DNA from: CAKVOD01 sp964606505
GTDB taxonomy: Bacteria > Bacillota > Clostridia > Christensenellales > UBA1242
Assembly (NCBI GenBank): GCA_964606505.1
Contig: CAZSGM010000007.1
Location: forward strand, 11,389 to 75,388
Direction: 5' to 3'
DNA: 64,000 bases
Part shown: positions 25,006-33,325 of the stretch, in pieces
How the letters are laid out: every line of letters starts with the position of its first letter
Numbering within the stretch: the first letter of the stretch is position 1
Position numbers and translations under genes: made by a program
The notes under the pieces: model-generated
What the model was told of the DNA's origin: nothing
The model's input: the letters and a program-made list of their open reading frames with translations, nothing else
The model's database searches: none

Positions 25006-26271
25006 ATGCAAAAATTGGATGACAAACTATTTCGTATGGTAAAAACCTTACAAGGCGAACCGCTTTGCACGCAAATAATAGTGTTTGTTAAGGAGTTTGA
25101 AAAAACACTTTCCGCGCTTAAAGAAAAAAACTACAGGATAAAGGCGGAGTTCCCATTTATCAATGCAATTTGCATTGAAATTAGTTTAGACGGCCTTGTA
25201 GGATTGACAAGGCTCAACAACGTGATATATGTTGCCGCGCAAACCAATGTTTCGGCGCAAAGTGCAATTGCAAAGGCAATAACTAACGTAAACGAGTTTT
25301 ATAAGGAAAACATTTTTGGCAAGGGTGTAACCGTTGCGGTTATTGATACAGGAATTCGCCCGCACCTAGATTTTTTGTACCCCCAAAGCAGAATTGTGAA
25401 GTTTGTTGACCTCATTAATAAAGAGGGGCGCAACGAGCCTGCAGTTGCAAACAAAGTGGCTTTGAGTTGCGTAAGTTGCGCTGGTACGCCCTCCAAGCGG
25501 CGCGCTGTCTCTGTTCGTGGGCAAAACATTGTTGATGTTTTAGCGCCTTACGACGATAATGGGCACGGAACCTTTGTAGCGGGGCTTGTTGGCGGAAACG
25601 GCACAATGAGCGGTCATAAATATAGTGGTTTTGCGCCCCTTTGCAACTTAATAGCAATAAAGGCGCTCGATAAAACGGGGCAATCAACGTCAGTTGAAAT
25701 GCTTGAGTCAATGCAGTGGGTGTACGATAACAAAGAAAAATATAATATTGGAGTCGTGTGTATGAGTTTTGGTGCAATCCCAACCTCAAAAAGCGATCCC
25801 CTTATGAAAGGTGCGGAGCAACTTTGGGATAGTGGCATCGTAGTTGTTGCGGCAGGGGGGAACAGCGGACCCGACAAACAAACAATCAAATCCCCAGGGG
25901 CGAGCAGAAAAATTATAACCGTCGGCTCGCTAGACGACGCTCGCGATGAGCACGAAAACTTTTACAAGGACAAATTCAAAATCGCGGATTTTTCGTCAAG
26001 AGGTCCCGCGTTTGAGTTCTATAAGCCTGATTTGGTCGTTTCGGGCGTCAACCTCGTGTCGTGCGGACTGACAAGCGACTATTCGCAAATGAGCGGAACA
26101 AGCGTTAGCGCCCCCATTGTTGCGGGAATTTGCGCGTTAATTTTGGAAAAATATAAGCAGCAAATCTCTCCCAACCAAATCAAAAATATGTTGCGCAACT
26201 ATTGTATACCTATCGCTAAAGACCGTAACGCTGAGGGTTTTGGGTATCTTGATTTTTTAAAAAACGGCTAA
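25006..26271 (+). CDS. S8 (subtilisin-like) serine protease with an insertion
   Basis: A 421-residue subtilase. The catalytic triad is visible: Asp114 (VIDTG), His187 (GHGTFVAG) and Ser366 (GTSVSAP), with oxyanion Asn286 (AAGGNSGP). The first ~95 residues look like a propeptide (with an IIVFVKEFEKTLSALKEK start), but no signal peptide is seen, so it is probably intracellular or exported by another route. Between the Asp and His motifs lies an extra segment of about 37 residues (142-180) containing CVSC and basic residues. AAGGAG precedes the start. The terminator overlaps the stop codon. Confidence 0.88.
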   Translation: MQKLDDKLFRMVKTLQGEPLCTQIIVFVKEFEKTLSALKEKNYRIKAEFPFINAICIEISLDGLVGLTRLNNVIYVAAQTNVSAQSAIAKAITNVNEFYKENIFGKGVTVAVIDTGIRPHLDFLYPQSRIVKFVDLINKEGRNEPAVANKVALSCVSCAGTPSKRRAVSVRGQNIVDVLAPYDDNGHGTFVAGLVGGNGTMSGHKYSGFAPLCNLIAIKALDKTGQSTSVEMLESMQWVYDNKEKYNIGVVCMSFGAIPTSKSDPLMKGAEQLWDSGIVVVAAGGNSGPDKQTIKSPGASRKIITVGSLDDARDEHENFYKDKFKIADFSSRGPAFEFYKPDLVVSGVNLVSCGLTSDYSQMSGTSVSAPIVAGICALILEKYKQQISPNQIKNMLRNYCIPIAKDRNAEGFGYLDFLKNG

Positions 26272-26305
26272 GCGTCGCTGTGTTAATGCTTAAAGCCGTT
26301 TTTTG
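26259..26305 (+). terminator. Terminator overlapping the protease stop codon
   Basis: AAAAAACGGCTAAGC pairs with GCTTAAAGCCGTTTTTT with one internal mismatch, and a T-run follows. The last codons of the protease lie in the stem. Confidence 0.75.
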
Positions 26306-26397
26306 TTAGTAACTATTTAGTTGAATACAAAAGTTTTTATAATTTATGTGGCAACACAAATATTGTTGCATTAGAAATGTTGGGTGTAGTTTGCAGG

Positions 26398-28344
26398 CTA
26401 GGCGGCATTTGAGTTGTAAACTTCAAGTTGTGCGAGAATTTTACCATTTTTCACAACCTGTAGTGTAAAATTGTTAACATTACAATTAATGAAGTAAAGT
26501 CGGTTGTTTCTAATTTCGTATTCCACAGTTGGGGTTGCAATAATTTCTATCCCTAGTATATTCGCAACATATGGTGTATCTGGTGTGTTAAAATCGTATT
26601 TGCAAATCTCAATAACAAAAGTTTTGGACATATCAACTGCTGCACTGGTGCATTCTTTGTCGTTACTAATGAACACATATTCGCGGTGGATAGTGATGGC
26701 GTGCTCTTTAGCAATGTTTGACTTGCCGTCCGTAATTTTCACATTGAATGAGCCGCAAGCGTTCGCAGTTAGCGTTAAGCCGTCGCGCTCAAAAACGCTC
26801 CTATCGCATTCTACTTGGAAATCAATCAACGCGTAGCTGGGCGAAATCGTTGGCGTAACATTAACCGTTTCGTACAAGTAAATGTTTGTCGGAACATCCG
26901 TAAACGCAAACTCAGTCGCAATTACCTCGCGGTTTGTTATCGTTATTTGTTTTGTAACGCCCGAGCCGTCTGTTGCTGCCAAAATAATGTTAAATTCGCC
27001 CGCCGCAACTGCCTTAATTGTGTTTCCGTTAATTGTGGCAAGTTCGGAGGGAAGGGAAATAGCGACGTCTTGCGTTGTATCCACGCTCAAACTGTTGTAG
27101 TAACCATCGTTGTTTGCCTCTTCCAAGTAGGCTTCATTAAATAGGTATAGCGTGGTTGTTTCAGTATTTTGGTTATTCAAAATGTAGTCAATATTGGAAA
27201 TGTATTGTTGTGTTTCAATTGGAAGCGGGACGCGAATATAATCTTGTGTGTTCGGGTCTAATGCGCGCAGGGTAATGTTTGTTGTAGTGCCTTTTGTGAA
27301 AGTAACCTTGATATTTTTATTGTCGCTCGTTTCAATATTTGTAGCGGTTAGTCCCTCAATTTTTAAGGAGTCAGTCGTTACGTCTTTAAGGGGTTTATTG
27401 AAAAACAACTCAAGCGTGTACTCGTTTCGTGTGCTGTCTGCCTTGTTGCCACAATAAAGTTTTGAGATAAGGGTTTGGCCTTGTTTGAATGTGTAATTAT
27501 CTAGCAATAAAGCAGGGGATACGTTAACGGCGATTGTTTCGGTAAGTGTTTCCGATTTAGAACTGTCTGCGCTGATTGTAACGCGCGTTGTGCCGACTTT
27601 TAATGCCGTCAAAACATTGTTTTCGTACCGTAAGTGGTTTTCATCAAGCGCAACATTGACGTTAACTTTCTCTCCGTCGGTAGGTTGAAACGCAACAAAA
27701 TCGACGGGGATTGACTGATTTATGTTAATGTTTATGTCGTCTTTTAATATCTCGCTCGCATAAACATACTGTTTTACGTTAACCGTGCAGTTGACGGTTA
27801 AGTTGCTGTATTTACCTAAAATTGTCGCCGAAAGTTGTGCGGTGCCGACCGCGTTTGCAACAACCTCCGACCCCTCTATGTTAACGCAAGGATTGTTCGC
27901 CGTAACATCAATAGGGGTAGAGTAGGCACGGTTGTTGACCCAAAAACTAAAATTTGCTCGGTTGTCGCGTCCATTTACGTGTAGGATGATGTTGTCGCTG
28001 GCAAACGAAAATATCTCTGCGTAAACACGCACAGGTATAAATTTCTTGAATTTACCTTTTGAAACCTGCAAATCCGTGCTGCCGCAAGCACGTGTTATAA
28101 TTTTATCATTCTCAATAACCGCAATAGTGTCATCCTCGAACTTGAATTCATATTTAGATGACTGCGCAACGATGTCCGCTAGGGCAAAAGTTTGCCCGTA
28201 AGATAACTCAATTTGACTTGTTTTGAATTGTGGGTCGTCATTGCCATTTGAACCATTGACACATAGAATTATAACTGTTGATGCCACGATACAAGCACTA
28301 ATTGCCGCGCCCACAATTGTTAGTATAACTTTCTTACTTATCAT
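26398..28344 (-). CDS. Membrane-anchored protein with bacterial Ig-like repeats
   Basis: A 648-residue protein. Residues 1-31 are a basic start and a hydrophobic anchor or uncleaved signal (KKVILTIVGAAISACIVAS). The rest is a chain of beta-rich domains with BIG-like motifs such as ITRACGSTDLQVSK, VVANAVGTAQLSATI, LTALKVGTTRVTISAD and IKAVAAGEFNIILAATDGSG. Such proteins are surface-displayed adhesins or scaffolds; no enzymatic domain or sortase signal is visible. AGGAAG precedes the ATG at 28344. A strong minus-strand promoter lies at 28438-28465. Confidence 0.72.
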   Translation of the reverse strand: MISKKVILTIVGAAISACIVASTVIILCVNGSNGNDDPQFKTSQIELSYGQTFALADIVAQSSKYEFKFEDDTIAVIENDKIITRACGSTDLQVSKGKFKKFIPVRVYAEIFSFASDNIILHVNGRDNRANFSFWVNNRAYSTPIDVTANNPCVNIEGSEVVANAVGTAQLSATILGKYSNLTVNCTVNVKQYVYASEILKDDINININQSIPVDFVAFQPTDGEKVNVNVALDENHLRYENNVLTALKVGTTRVTISADSSKSETLTETIAVNVSPALLLDNYTFKQGQTLISKLYCGNKADSTRNEYTLELFFNKPLKDVTTDSLKIEGLTATNIETSDNKNIKVTFTKGTTTNITLRALDPNTQDYIRVPLPIETQQYISNIDYILNNQNTETTTLYLFNEAYLEEANNDGYYNSLSVDTTQDVAISLPSELATINGNTIKAVAAGEFNIILAATDGSGVTKQITITNREVIATEFAFTDVPTNIYLYETVNVTPTISPSYALIDFQVECDRSVFERDGLTLTANACGSFNVKITDGKSNIAKEHAITIHREYVFISNDKECTSAAVDMSKTFVIEICKYDFNTPDTPYVANILGIEIIATPTVEYEIRNNRLYFINCNVNNFTLQVVKNGKILAQLEVYNSNAA

Positions 28345-28437
28345 AATCTTCCTAAAATCGCAATGCACTGCATTTGATTGCAATAATTTAGGTAATTTCC
28401 CCTTATCATTAGTAAAACGCCCCATTGCTTTTGTTGT

Positions 28438-28465
28438 ATTATACCAAATTTTGGCAAATTGTCAA
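28438..28465 (-). promoter_or_regulatory. Sigma-A promoter of the Ig-like protein gene
   Basis: On the minus strand TTGACA (28460-28465), 16 bases, TATAAT (28438-28443). It gives a leader of about 90 bases. Confidence 0.78.
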
Positions 28466-28561
28466 GAGCGGCGGCAAAAATAAGGGGGATTTATGGATGT
28501 TTGCATATGGTTGCAGTTCGGTAAATTTTTCAAATAATTTTGTTGAATAGTTTTAATTTGA

Positions 28562-28590
28562 TTGACAAAAATATTGATATTAGTTAAAAT
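28562..28590 (+). promoter_or_regulatory. Sigma-A promoter of the oxidoreductase gene
   Basis: TTGACA (28562-28567), 17 bases, TAAAAT (28585-28590), then a short leader and CGGAGG before the ATG. Confidence 0.75.
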
Positions 28591-28611
28591 AATAGTATTC
28601 CGGAGGTTAAA

Positions 28612-29862
28612 ATGGAAAGAAAATTGAGAGTCGCAATGTATGGTTGTGGCAAAATGTCTCAGTATTTGATGAGATATGTTTATGAAAAAAGCGGAGAAAT
28701 TGTTTGCGCTTTTGATATAGACAAGAGTAAAATTGGAAAAGATATCGGTACAATCATTGGAGATGGGAAAGATTACGGCATTAAAATCGACGACGCTAAG
28801 AACGCGAAAGATGTTTTTGCTAAGACAAACCCCGACATTTGTATTGTCGCAACTATGAGTTTGCTCAAGGATTTGAAGGAGCCGTTGCTTGTATGTGCTG
28901 AATGTGGTGTTAATGCTATCACTACTTGCGAAGAAGCGTTCTACCCTTGGAACTCAAACCCTGAATTGACTGCCGAAATTGACGCACTTGCTAAAGAAAC
29001 AGGTTGCACAATCTGCGGTTCAGGTTACCAAGACGTTTATTGGGGAAACTTGATTACGACTATTGCAGGGTCAACTCAATCTATTAAGAAAATTCGTGGT
29101 AGAACAAGTTATAATGTCGAAGATTACGGCATTGCGCTTGCTCGCGCTCACGGTGCAGGGTTAACATTGAAAGAATTTGACGAACAAGTTGCATCTGTTG
29201 ACAACATCAGTGAAAAAGAACGTCAAAAACTTATTAACGACGGCGAGTTCCTACCTTGCTATATGTGGAACACAAACGGCTGGCTTTGCTCACAACTTGG
29301 TTTGACAGTAAAGAGCCAAACTCAAAAATGTGTGCCTGAAGTTTATGATAAAGACCTAAAATCAGATACGCTGGGAATGACAATCAAAGCAGGGGACGCT
29401 CGCGGTATGAGTGCAGTTGTTACGACGGAGACTGAAGAAGGTATCACGCTTGAAACCCAATGCGTTGGTATGGTTTACTCAAGCGATGACTTTGACAGCA
29501 ATGAATGGACTGTTGAGGGCGAACCTAGCACAACTATCACAGTTAATAGACCTCAAACAGTTGAATTGACTTGTGCAACAGTTGTTAACCGCTTGCTTGA
29601 TGTTTTGGAAGGTGAACCGGGGTTCTTCACAACCGAAAAAATGCCAAGAGCAGAGTTTGTTCAAGGTTTCTCTGTTGTGGAACTTGACCCAAGTGAACTT
29701 GCTTGCGGCTGCGGCTGCGGTTGCCACGACCACTATCACGACGACTGCGGCTGCGGTTGCCACGATGATTGTGGCTGTGGTTGCGGAGACCCAAACTGTG
29801 GTTGCCACGACGAAACTTGCGGCTGCGGAGACCCAAACTGTGGTTGCCACAAATCTAAATAA
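28612..29862 (+). CDS. NAD(P)-dependent dehydrogenase with a metallothionein-like Cys/His tail
   Basis: A 416-residue fusion. Residues 1 to about 360 are an oxidoreductase with a Rossmann start (RVAMYGCGKMSQYLMRYV) and the segments NPDICIVATMS and CEEAFYPW, resembling 2,4-diaminopentanoate dehydrogenase and the N-terminal half of dihydrodipicolinate reductase. Residues 365-416 are a tail of only Cys, Gly, His, Asp and few others: 16 Cys and 6 His in 52 residues, arranged in CGCGC and CGDPNCGCH units. The last unit is a 27-base DNA duplication (29782-29808 and 29824-29850). The tail should bind metals such as zinc. CGGAGG precedes the ATG. The substrate is unproven. Confidence 0.8.
   Translation: MERKLRVAMYGCGKMSQYLMRYVYEKSGEIVCAFDIDKSKIGKDIGTIIGDGKDYGIKIDDAKNAKDVFAKTNPDICIVATMSLLKDLKEPLLVCAECGVNAITTCEEAFYPWNSNPELTAEIDALAKETGCTICGSGYQDVYWGNLITTIAGSTQSIKKIRGRTSYNVEDYGIALARAHGAGLTLKEFDEQVASVDNISEKERQKLINDGEFLPCYMWNTNGWLCSQLGLTVKSQTQKCVPEVYDKDLKSDTLGMTIKAGDARGMSAVVTTETEEGITLETQCVGMVYSSDDFDSNEWTVEGEPSTTITVNRPQTVELTCATVVNRLLDVLEGEPGFFTTEKMPRAEFVQGFSVVELDPSELACGCGCGCHDHYHDDCGCGCHDDCGCGCGDPNCGCHDETCGCGDPNCGCHKSK
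29782..29850 (+). repeat. Tandem duplicated 27-base unit in the Cys-rich tail
   Basis: The 27 bases at 29782-29808, encoding CGDPNCGCH, are repeated exactly at 29824-29850, separated by 15 bases encoding DETCG. It indicates growth of the tail by internal duplication. Confidence 0.85.
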
Positions 29863-29915
29863 TAGGACACGCGTTGCAGGGCAGTGTTAATGTTTAGATA
29901 ACTATAATTTATGAT

Positions 29916-29951
29916 AAAAAACGCTAAGTTTTGTGAACTTAGCGTTTTTTT
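29916..29951. terminator. Bidirectional terminator
   Basis: AAAAAACGCTAAGTT, a five-base loop, AACTTAGCGTTTTTTT. It lies between the convergent oxidoreductase gene and ABC permease gene and serves both. Confidence 0.88.
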
Positions 29952-30009
29952 GACAGATTAAGTGTTTCTTTTGTAAAATTTGCGCATTTTGTGTAACTTT
30001 ATCTATAGT

Positions 30010-30822
30010 TTATCTATGTTTTTTCGTGTAGTATTTTTCAAGTAGCGCAATTGCAAAGTACATTAGGCTTGCTAGGACGCACAACAAAACTGTGCTTGTC
30101 ATAACTAAATCCAGCCTAAACACCTGCGAGCCATACACAATCAAGTAGCCTAAACCTGCCTTACTTGATAGGTATTCGCCCATAATTGAGCCGACCCAGC
30201 TCATACCAACGTTGATTTTTAGCATTGAAATAAAGTTAGGGGCGGAATAAGGTAATATCAACTTAGTTAAAATTTTAAATTTGCTTGCCCCCATGGACTT
30301 CATTAGCAATATTTTGTCGCTGTCGCAAGAAAGAAAGGCGTTTTGCATTGTTATTATTGTTATAATTATACAAATTAACACGCAAATAGCAATTATTGAG
30401 TTTGTGCCCGCGCCCACCCATATAATAATGAGGGGACCAAGCGCGATTTTGGGTAAGCTGTTCAAAACAACTATATATGGCTCAAGTATCTTTCTAACTG
30501 TTTCACTCCACCACAACCCGATGGCAATCAGAGTTCCGAGGATTGAGGCAATCAAGAAGCCTGCGAGCGTTTCAAACAGCGTTACACCGATATGCATAAA
30601 CAACTCGCCGCTCGCCCAAAGTTCGCCTATCGTTTTTATAATTCTCGAGGGCGAACTTGTGATGAAAGTGTTTATTGCGCCAACTTGCGCCAGCAGTTCC
30701 CATAACCCGATAAACAGAACCAGTAAACCAATTTGGCTGCCCTTAATAATGAAACTTTTGTTTCTAATTTTTTTTAGGTACAAAGTGTGCTCTTTAGAAT
30801 AGATGTTTTGAGGTTTTTTCAT
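30010..30822 (-). CDS. ABC transporter permease (SsuC/TauC/ThiX type)
   Basis: A 270-residue membrane protein with about six helices and the BPD_transp_1 EAA-like region KSMGASKFKILTKLILPYSAPNFISMLK. It starts with a basic segment. It partners the ATPase gene that ends 3 bases upstream on the same strand. With a family of NMT1-like binding proteins it imports sulfonates or thiamine precursors. The likely binding protein is the lipoprotein at 19307-20296. Confidence 0.85.
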   Translation of the reverse strand: MKKPQNIYSKEHTLYLKKIRNKSFIIKGSQIGLLVLFIGLWELLAQVGAINTFITSSPSRIIKTIGELWASGELFMHIGVTLFETLAGFLIASILGTLIAIGLWWSETVRKILEPYIVVLNSLPKIALGPLIIIWVGAGTNSIIAICVLICIIITIITMQNAFLSCDSDKILLMKSMGASKFKILTKLILPYSAPNFISMLKINVGMSWVGSIMGEYLSSKAGLGYLIVYGSQVFRLDLVMTSTVLLCVLASLMYFAIALLEKYYTKKHR

Positions 30823-30825
30823 TAG

Positions 30826-31563
30826 TTAATTCTCCAAATCTTTCCAAACCTCATCAAAAAGTTTGGAAAATTCTCGACATTCGCGCCGATTGAACGGGGT
30901 TCCGTAGCGTTTTAAGTCGATTGAAAGTATTTTCTTCACACTTGCAGGGCGCGCCGTTAAAATAATGATTTTGTCAGCCATCGAAATGGCTTCCGATATA
31001 TCGTGGGTTACCAGTATTGCGGTTTTGTTTTCGCTCGCAATTATGTTTGAAACATCGTCGCAAACGTTGAGTCGCGTCTGATAATCTAGTGCTGAAAACG
31101 GCTCATCTAGTAGCAAAACTTTTGGGTTGAGCGCAAGCGTCCGTATGAGCGCAACGCGCTGCCGCATCCCGCCCGATAGTTCGCGCGGGAACTTGTCTTT
31201 AAAATCAATCAAACCATATTTAGTCAACAATGACTCAATGTAGTCGAAGTTTTGTTGATTTTTTTTCTTTTGTATCTCTAATCCCAAAATTACGTTTTGC
31301 CAAATTGTGCGCCATTCAAATAGGTGGTCGCGTTGAAACATATAACCTATTTGATTTGAGTCAGGGTTTACAATCGTTCCGCTGCTGGGTTTTAGCAGCC
31401 CAGAGATTAGCGACAAGACAGTTGTTTTGCCGCAACCACTTGGACCAACTATAGCTATGAATTCGTTTTCGTTTACTTCAAAGCTAACGTTTTTTAATGC
31501 TGGGGTTTCGCCTTTTTTTGAATGGTAATTCAAACTCACGTCGGTAAGCTTTAGTATGCTCAT
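30826..31563 (-). CDS. ABC transporter ATP-binding protein (SsuB/TauB/ThiZ type)
   Basis: A 245-residue ATPase: Walker A GPSGCGKTTVLSL, signature LSGGMRQRVALIRTLALNP, Walker B KVLLLDEPFSALD and the His-loop LVTHDISEAISMADKI. The GYMFQRDHLFEWRTIWQNV segment is typical of the nitrate/sulfonate branch. AGGATGAAACA precedes the ATG at 31563; an earlier TTG at 31584 is less likely. A 12-bp hairpin (31588-31627) and a 0A-like box lie upstream. Confidence 0.87.
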   Translation of the reverse strand: MSILKLTDVSLNYHSKKGETPALKNVSFEVNENEFIAIVGPSGCGKTTVLSLISGLLKPSSGTIVNPDSNQIGYMFQRDHLFEWRTIWQNVILGLEIQKKKNQQNFDYIESLLTKYGLIDFKDKFPRELSGGMRQRVALIRTLALNPKVLLLDEPFSALDYQTRLNVCDDVSNIIASENKTAILVTHDISEAISMADKIIILTARPASVKKILSIDLKRYGTPFNRRECREFSKLFDEVWKDLEN

Positions 31564-31587
31564 TGTTTCATCCTTATCTGTCAATGT

Positions 31588-31627
31588 TAGGTTCTTTGCA
31601 ATAGTAGGGAAGAAAGCAAAGAACCTA
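31588..31627 (-). promoter_or_regulatory. Leader hairpin upstream of the ABC ATPase gene
   Basis: TAGGTTCTTTGC and its exact complement flank a 16-base loop. Read on the minus strand it lies 24 bases before the ATPase start, in the leader. There is no T-run following, so regulation or mRNA stability is more likely than simple termination. Confidence 0.55.
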
Positions 31628-31758
31628 TTACATACTATTCATTTTTTCTTTTATGTGTACCATTTTATTTTAAAAAAGTTATATTTTATTTGTCTATGGC
31701 ATATTTATTAGAAACAACTACCTTTTGCAAGTCGAGAAATATACATAAATCGCCTTTT

Positions 31759-31767
31759 TTCGACAAA
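31759..31767. promoter_or_regulatory. Possible Spo0A box
   Basis: TTCGACAAA, the complement of the 0A box TTTGTCGAA, lies 49 bases before the PdaB-like gene. The same nine-base word also occurs inside coding sequence elsewhere in the window, so chance cannot be excluded. Confidence 0.35.
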
Positions 31768-31815
31768 TATTATCATTTTTCTTAAACAAATTTTCATTAT
31801 AATTGAGGTGCAACA

Positions 31816-32583
31816 ATGAAGTTCATAGTTTTTAGATTGAAAAGTATCAAAAAACTAATTTTTGCATTCATTTTGCTAGCGTTGCTTTGCCTAAATATTG
31901 GCGGAGGAACGGTCGCAGGTGTGTATTTGGGGCAGTCGATTAGAAAAGTCCCAATTTATAGCGTGCAAACGCAAGAAGCAAAAGTTGCAATTTCATTTGA
32001 TGCGGCTTGGGGAGCAGATAAAACTGAAAAAATTGTTGAGATTTGCAAAGAACATAACGTAAACGCGACCTTCTTCCTCGTCGGTTTTTGGATAGACAAA
32101 TACGAGGATATGGTAAAACTCATAGACGACAACGGGTTTGAGATAGGAACACACTCTAACACGCACCCCGACTTGTGTAAGTTAGACAAGGACGGAATGA
32201 AATTTGAACTCGAAACCAGCGTTAAGAAGATTGAGGACATAACAAGCAAGAAGGTAACATTGTTTCGCGCGCCTTACGGTTCCTACAACAACGACTTGAT
32301 TGACGTCGCGGATAGTTTAGGGCTAAAAACCATCCAATGGGATGTTGATTCGCTTGATTGGAAAGGGTTGAGCGCCGAGCAAATTTCGCTGAGAATACTT
32401 AACGGAGTCAAAAACGGCAGCATTATTCTTTGCCACAACAACTCAGACCACATTTTAGATGCTTTGCCCATAGTTCTTGACAGATTGCAAAAGAAAGGAT
32501 TTAGCGTCACCAATGTTGGCGACTTAATATATCAAAATGATTATTCAATCAATAGTCAAGGCATACAAATAAAAAATTCATAA
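31816..32583 (+). CDS. Polysaccharide deacetylase, PdaB-like
   Basis: A 255-residue protein with an N-terminal membrane anchor (residues about 12-36) and a NodB-type deacetylase domain. Motif 1 is present as VAISFDAAWGAD (AWG in place of DGP, as in the PdaB sporulation subgroup). Motif 2 is GTHSNTHPDL and motif 3 is FRAPYGSYNN. PdaB deacetylases act in spore cortex formation. GAGGTG precedes the ATG. It is divergent from the ABC transporter genes. Confidence 0.83.
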   Translation: MKFIVFRLKSIKKLIFAFILLALLCLNIGGGTVAGVYLGQSIRKVPIYSVQTQEAKVAISFDAAWGADKTEKIVEICKEHNVNATFFLVGFWIDKYEDMVKLIDDNGFEIGTHSNTHPDLCKLDKDGMKFELETSVKKIEDITSKKVTLFRAPYGSYNNDLIDVADSLGLKTIQWDVDSLDWKGLSAEQISLRILNGVKNGSIILCHNNSDHILDALPIVLDRLQKKGFSVTNVGDLIYQNDYSINSQGIQIKNS

Positions 32584-32605
32584 TGTACAGATGGAGGGAA
32601 TTAAA

Positions 32606-33262
32606 ATGAATTATGAACAAATGAACAACAACAAAGTCTATGTTTACGGAGAAATAGTAAGCGACGCCGTGTTTAGCCACGAAGTATATGGCGAGGGTTT
32701 TTACGATATGTTTATTAAAGTCGAAAGGCTCTCAACCCAGTGCGACATATTGCCAATAACAATTTCTGAGCGCATTTTAAAAGAGGAAAACATTAAATGC
32801 GGCGACTGCATTGCGCTCAAGGGGCAGTTTAGGAGTTACAACAAACAGGTCGAGGGCAAAAGCAAACTCGCTTTAACTATTTTTGTGCGTGAAATTGTGC
32901 CTAAGGTTGAGAATGCTCCTACAAATATTATTGAATTATCAGGTTACGTATGCAAAGAGCCAATTTACAGAACAACGCCTTTTAATCGCGAAATATCCGA
33001 TGTTTTGCTCGCCGTTAATCGCGCCTACAACAAGTCGGACTACATCCCTTGCATTGCGTGGGGTAGAAACGCGCGCTTTGTAAAATCAATTGCGGTTGGC
33101 GAAAAAGTTGTTATCCAAGGAAGAATACAAAGCCGCCAGTATCAAAAGAAAGTTGATGACGACACAATAGAAAATAAGGTTGCTTACGAAATTTCAGTAA
33201 GCAAGATTGCACTCACCGAAAACGAAAACCAAGCAGGAGAAAGCAATGTTTTTGTTTCATAA
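32606..33262 (+). CDS. OB-fold, single-stranded DNA-binding-like protein
   Basis: A 218-residue protein with two OB-like halves: residues 8-115 (VYVYGEIVSDAVFSHEVYGEGFYDMFIKV) and 116-218 (IIELSGYVCKEPIYRTTPFNREISDVLLAVNRAYNKSDYIPCIAWGRNA). The second half resembles the single-stranded DNA-binding fold. GGAGGG places the start at the ATG at 32606, not at 32591. Only 22 bases separate it from the pdaB-like gene, so cotranscription is likely. A DNA replication or repair accessory role is inferred, not shown. Confidence 0.72.
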   Translation: MNYEQMNNNKVYVYGEIVSDAVFSHEVYGEGFYDMFIKVERLSTQCDILPITISERILKEENIKCGDCIALKGQFRSYNKQVEGKSKLALTIFVREIVPKVENAPTNIIELSGYVCKEPIYRTTPFNREISDVLLAVNRAYNKSDYIPCIAWGRNARFVKSIAVGEKVVIQGRIQSRQYQKKVDDDTIENKVAYEISVSKIALTENENQAGESNVFVS

Positions 33263-33277
33263 GTATTAATTATCGTT

Positions 33278-33305
33278 TGACATTTTCTAATATTATGGTA
33301 TAATA
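33278..33305 (+). promoter_or_regulatory. Sigma-A promoter of lgt
   Basis: TTGACA (33278-33283), 16 bases, TATAAT (33300-33305), about 20 bases before the lgt start. Confidence 0.82.
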
Positions 33306-33325
33306 TCAATCAGTGGAGAAAGACA

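Noticed and set aside
31588..31640. A TPP riboswitch, suggested by AGTAGGGAAG on the plus strand within the hairpin
   Set aside because: The required CTGAGA and ACCTGATC elements are absent, and the plus strand upstream is the transporter gene itself.
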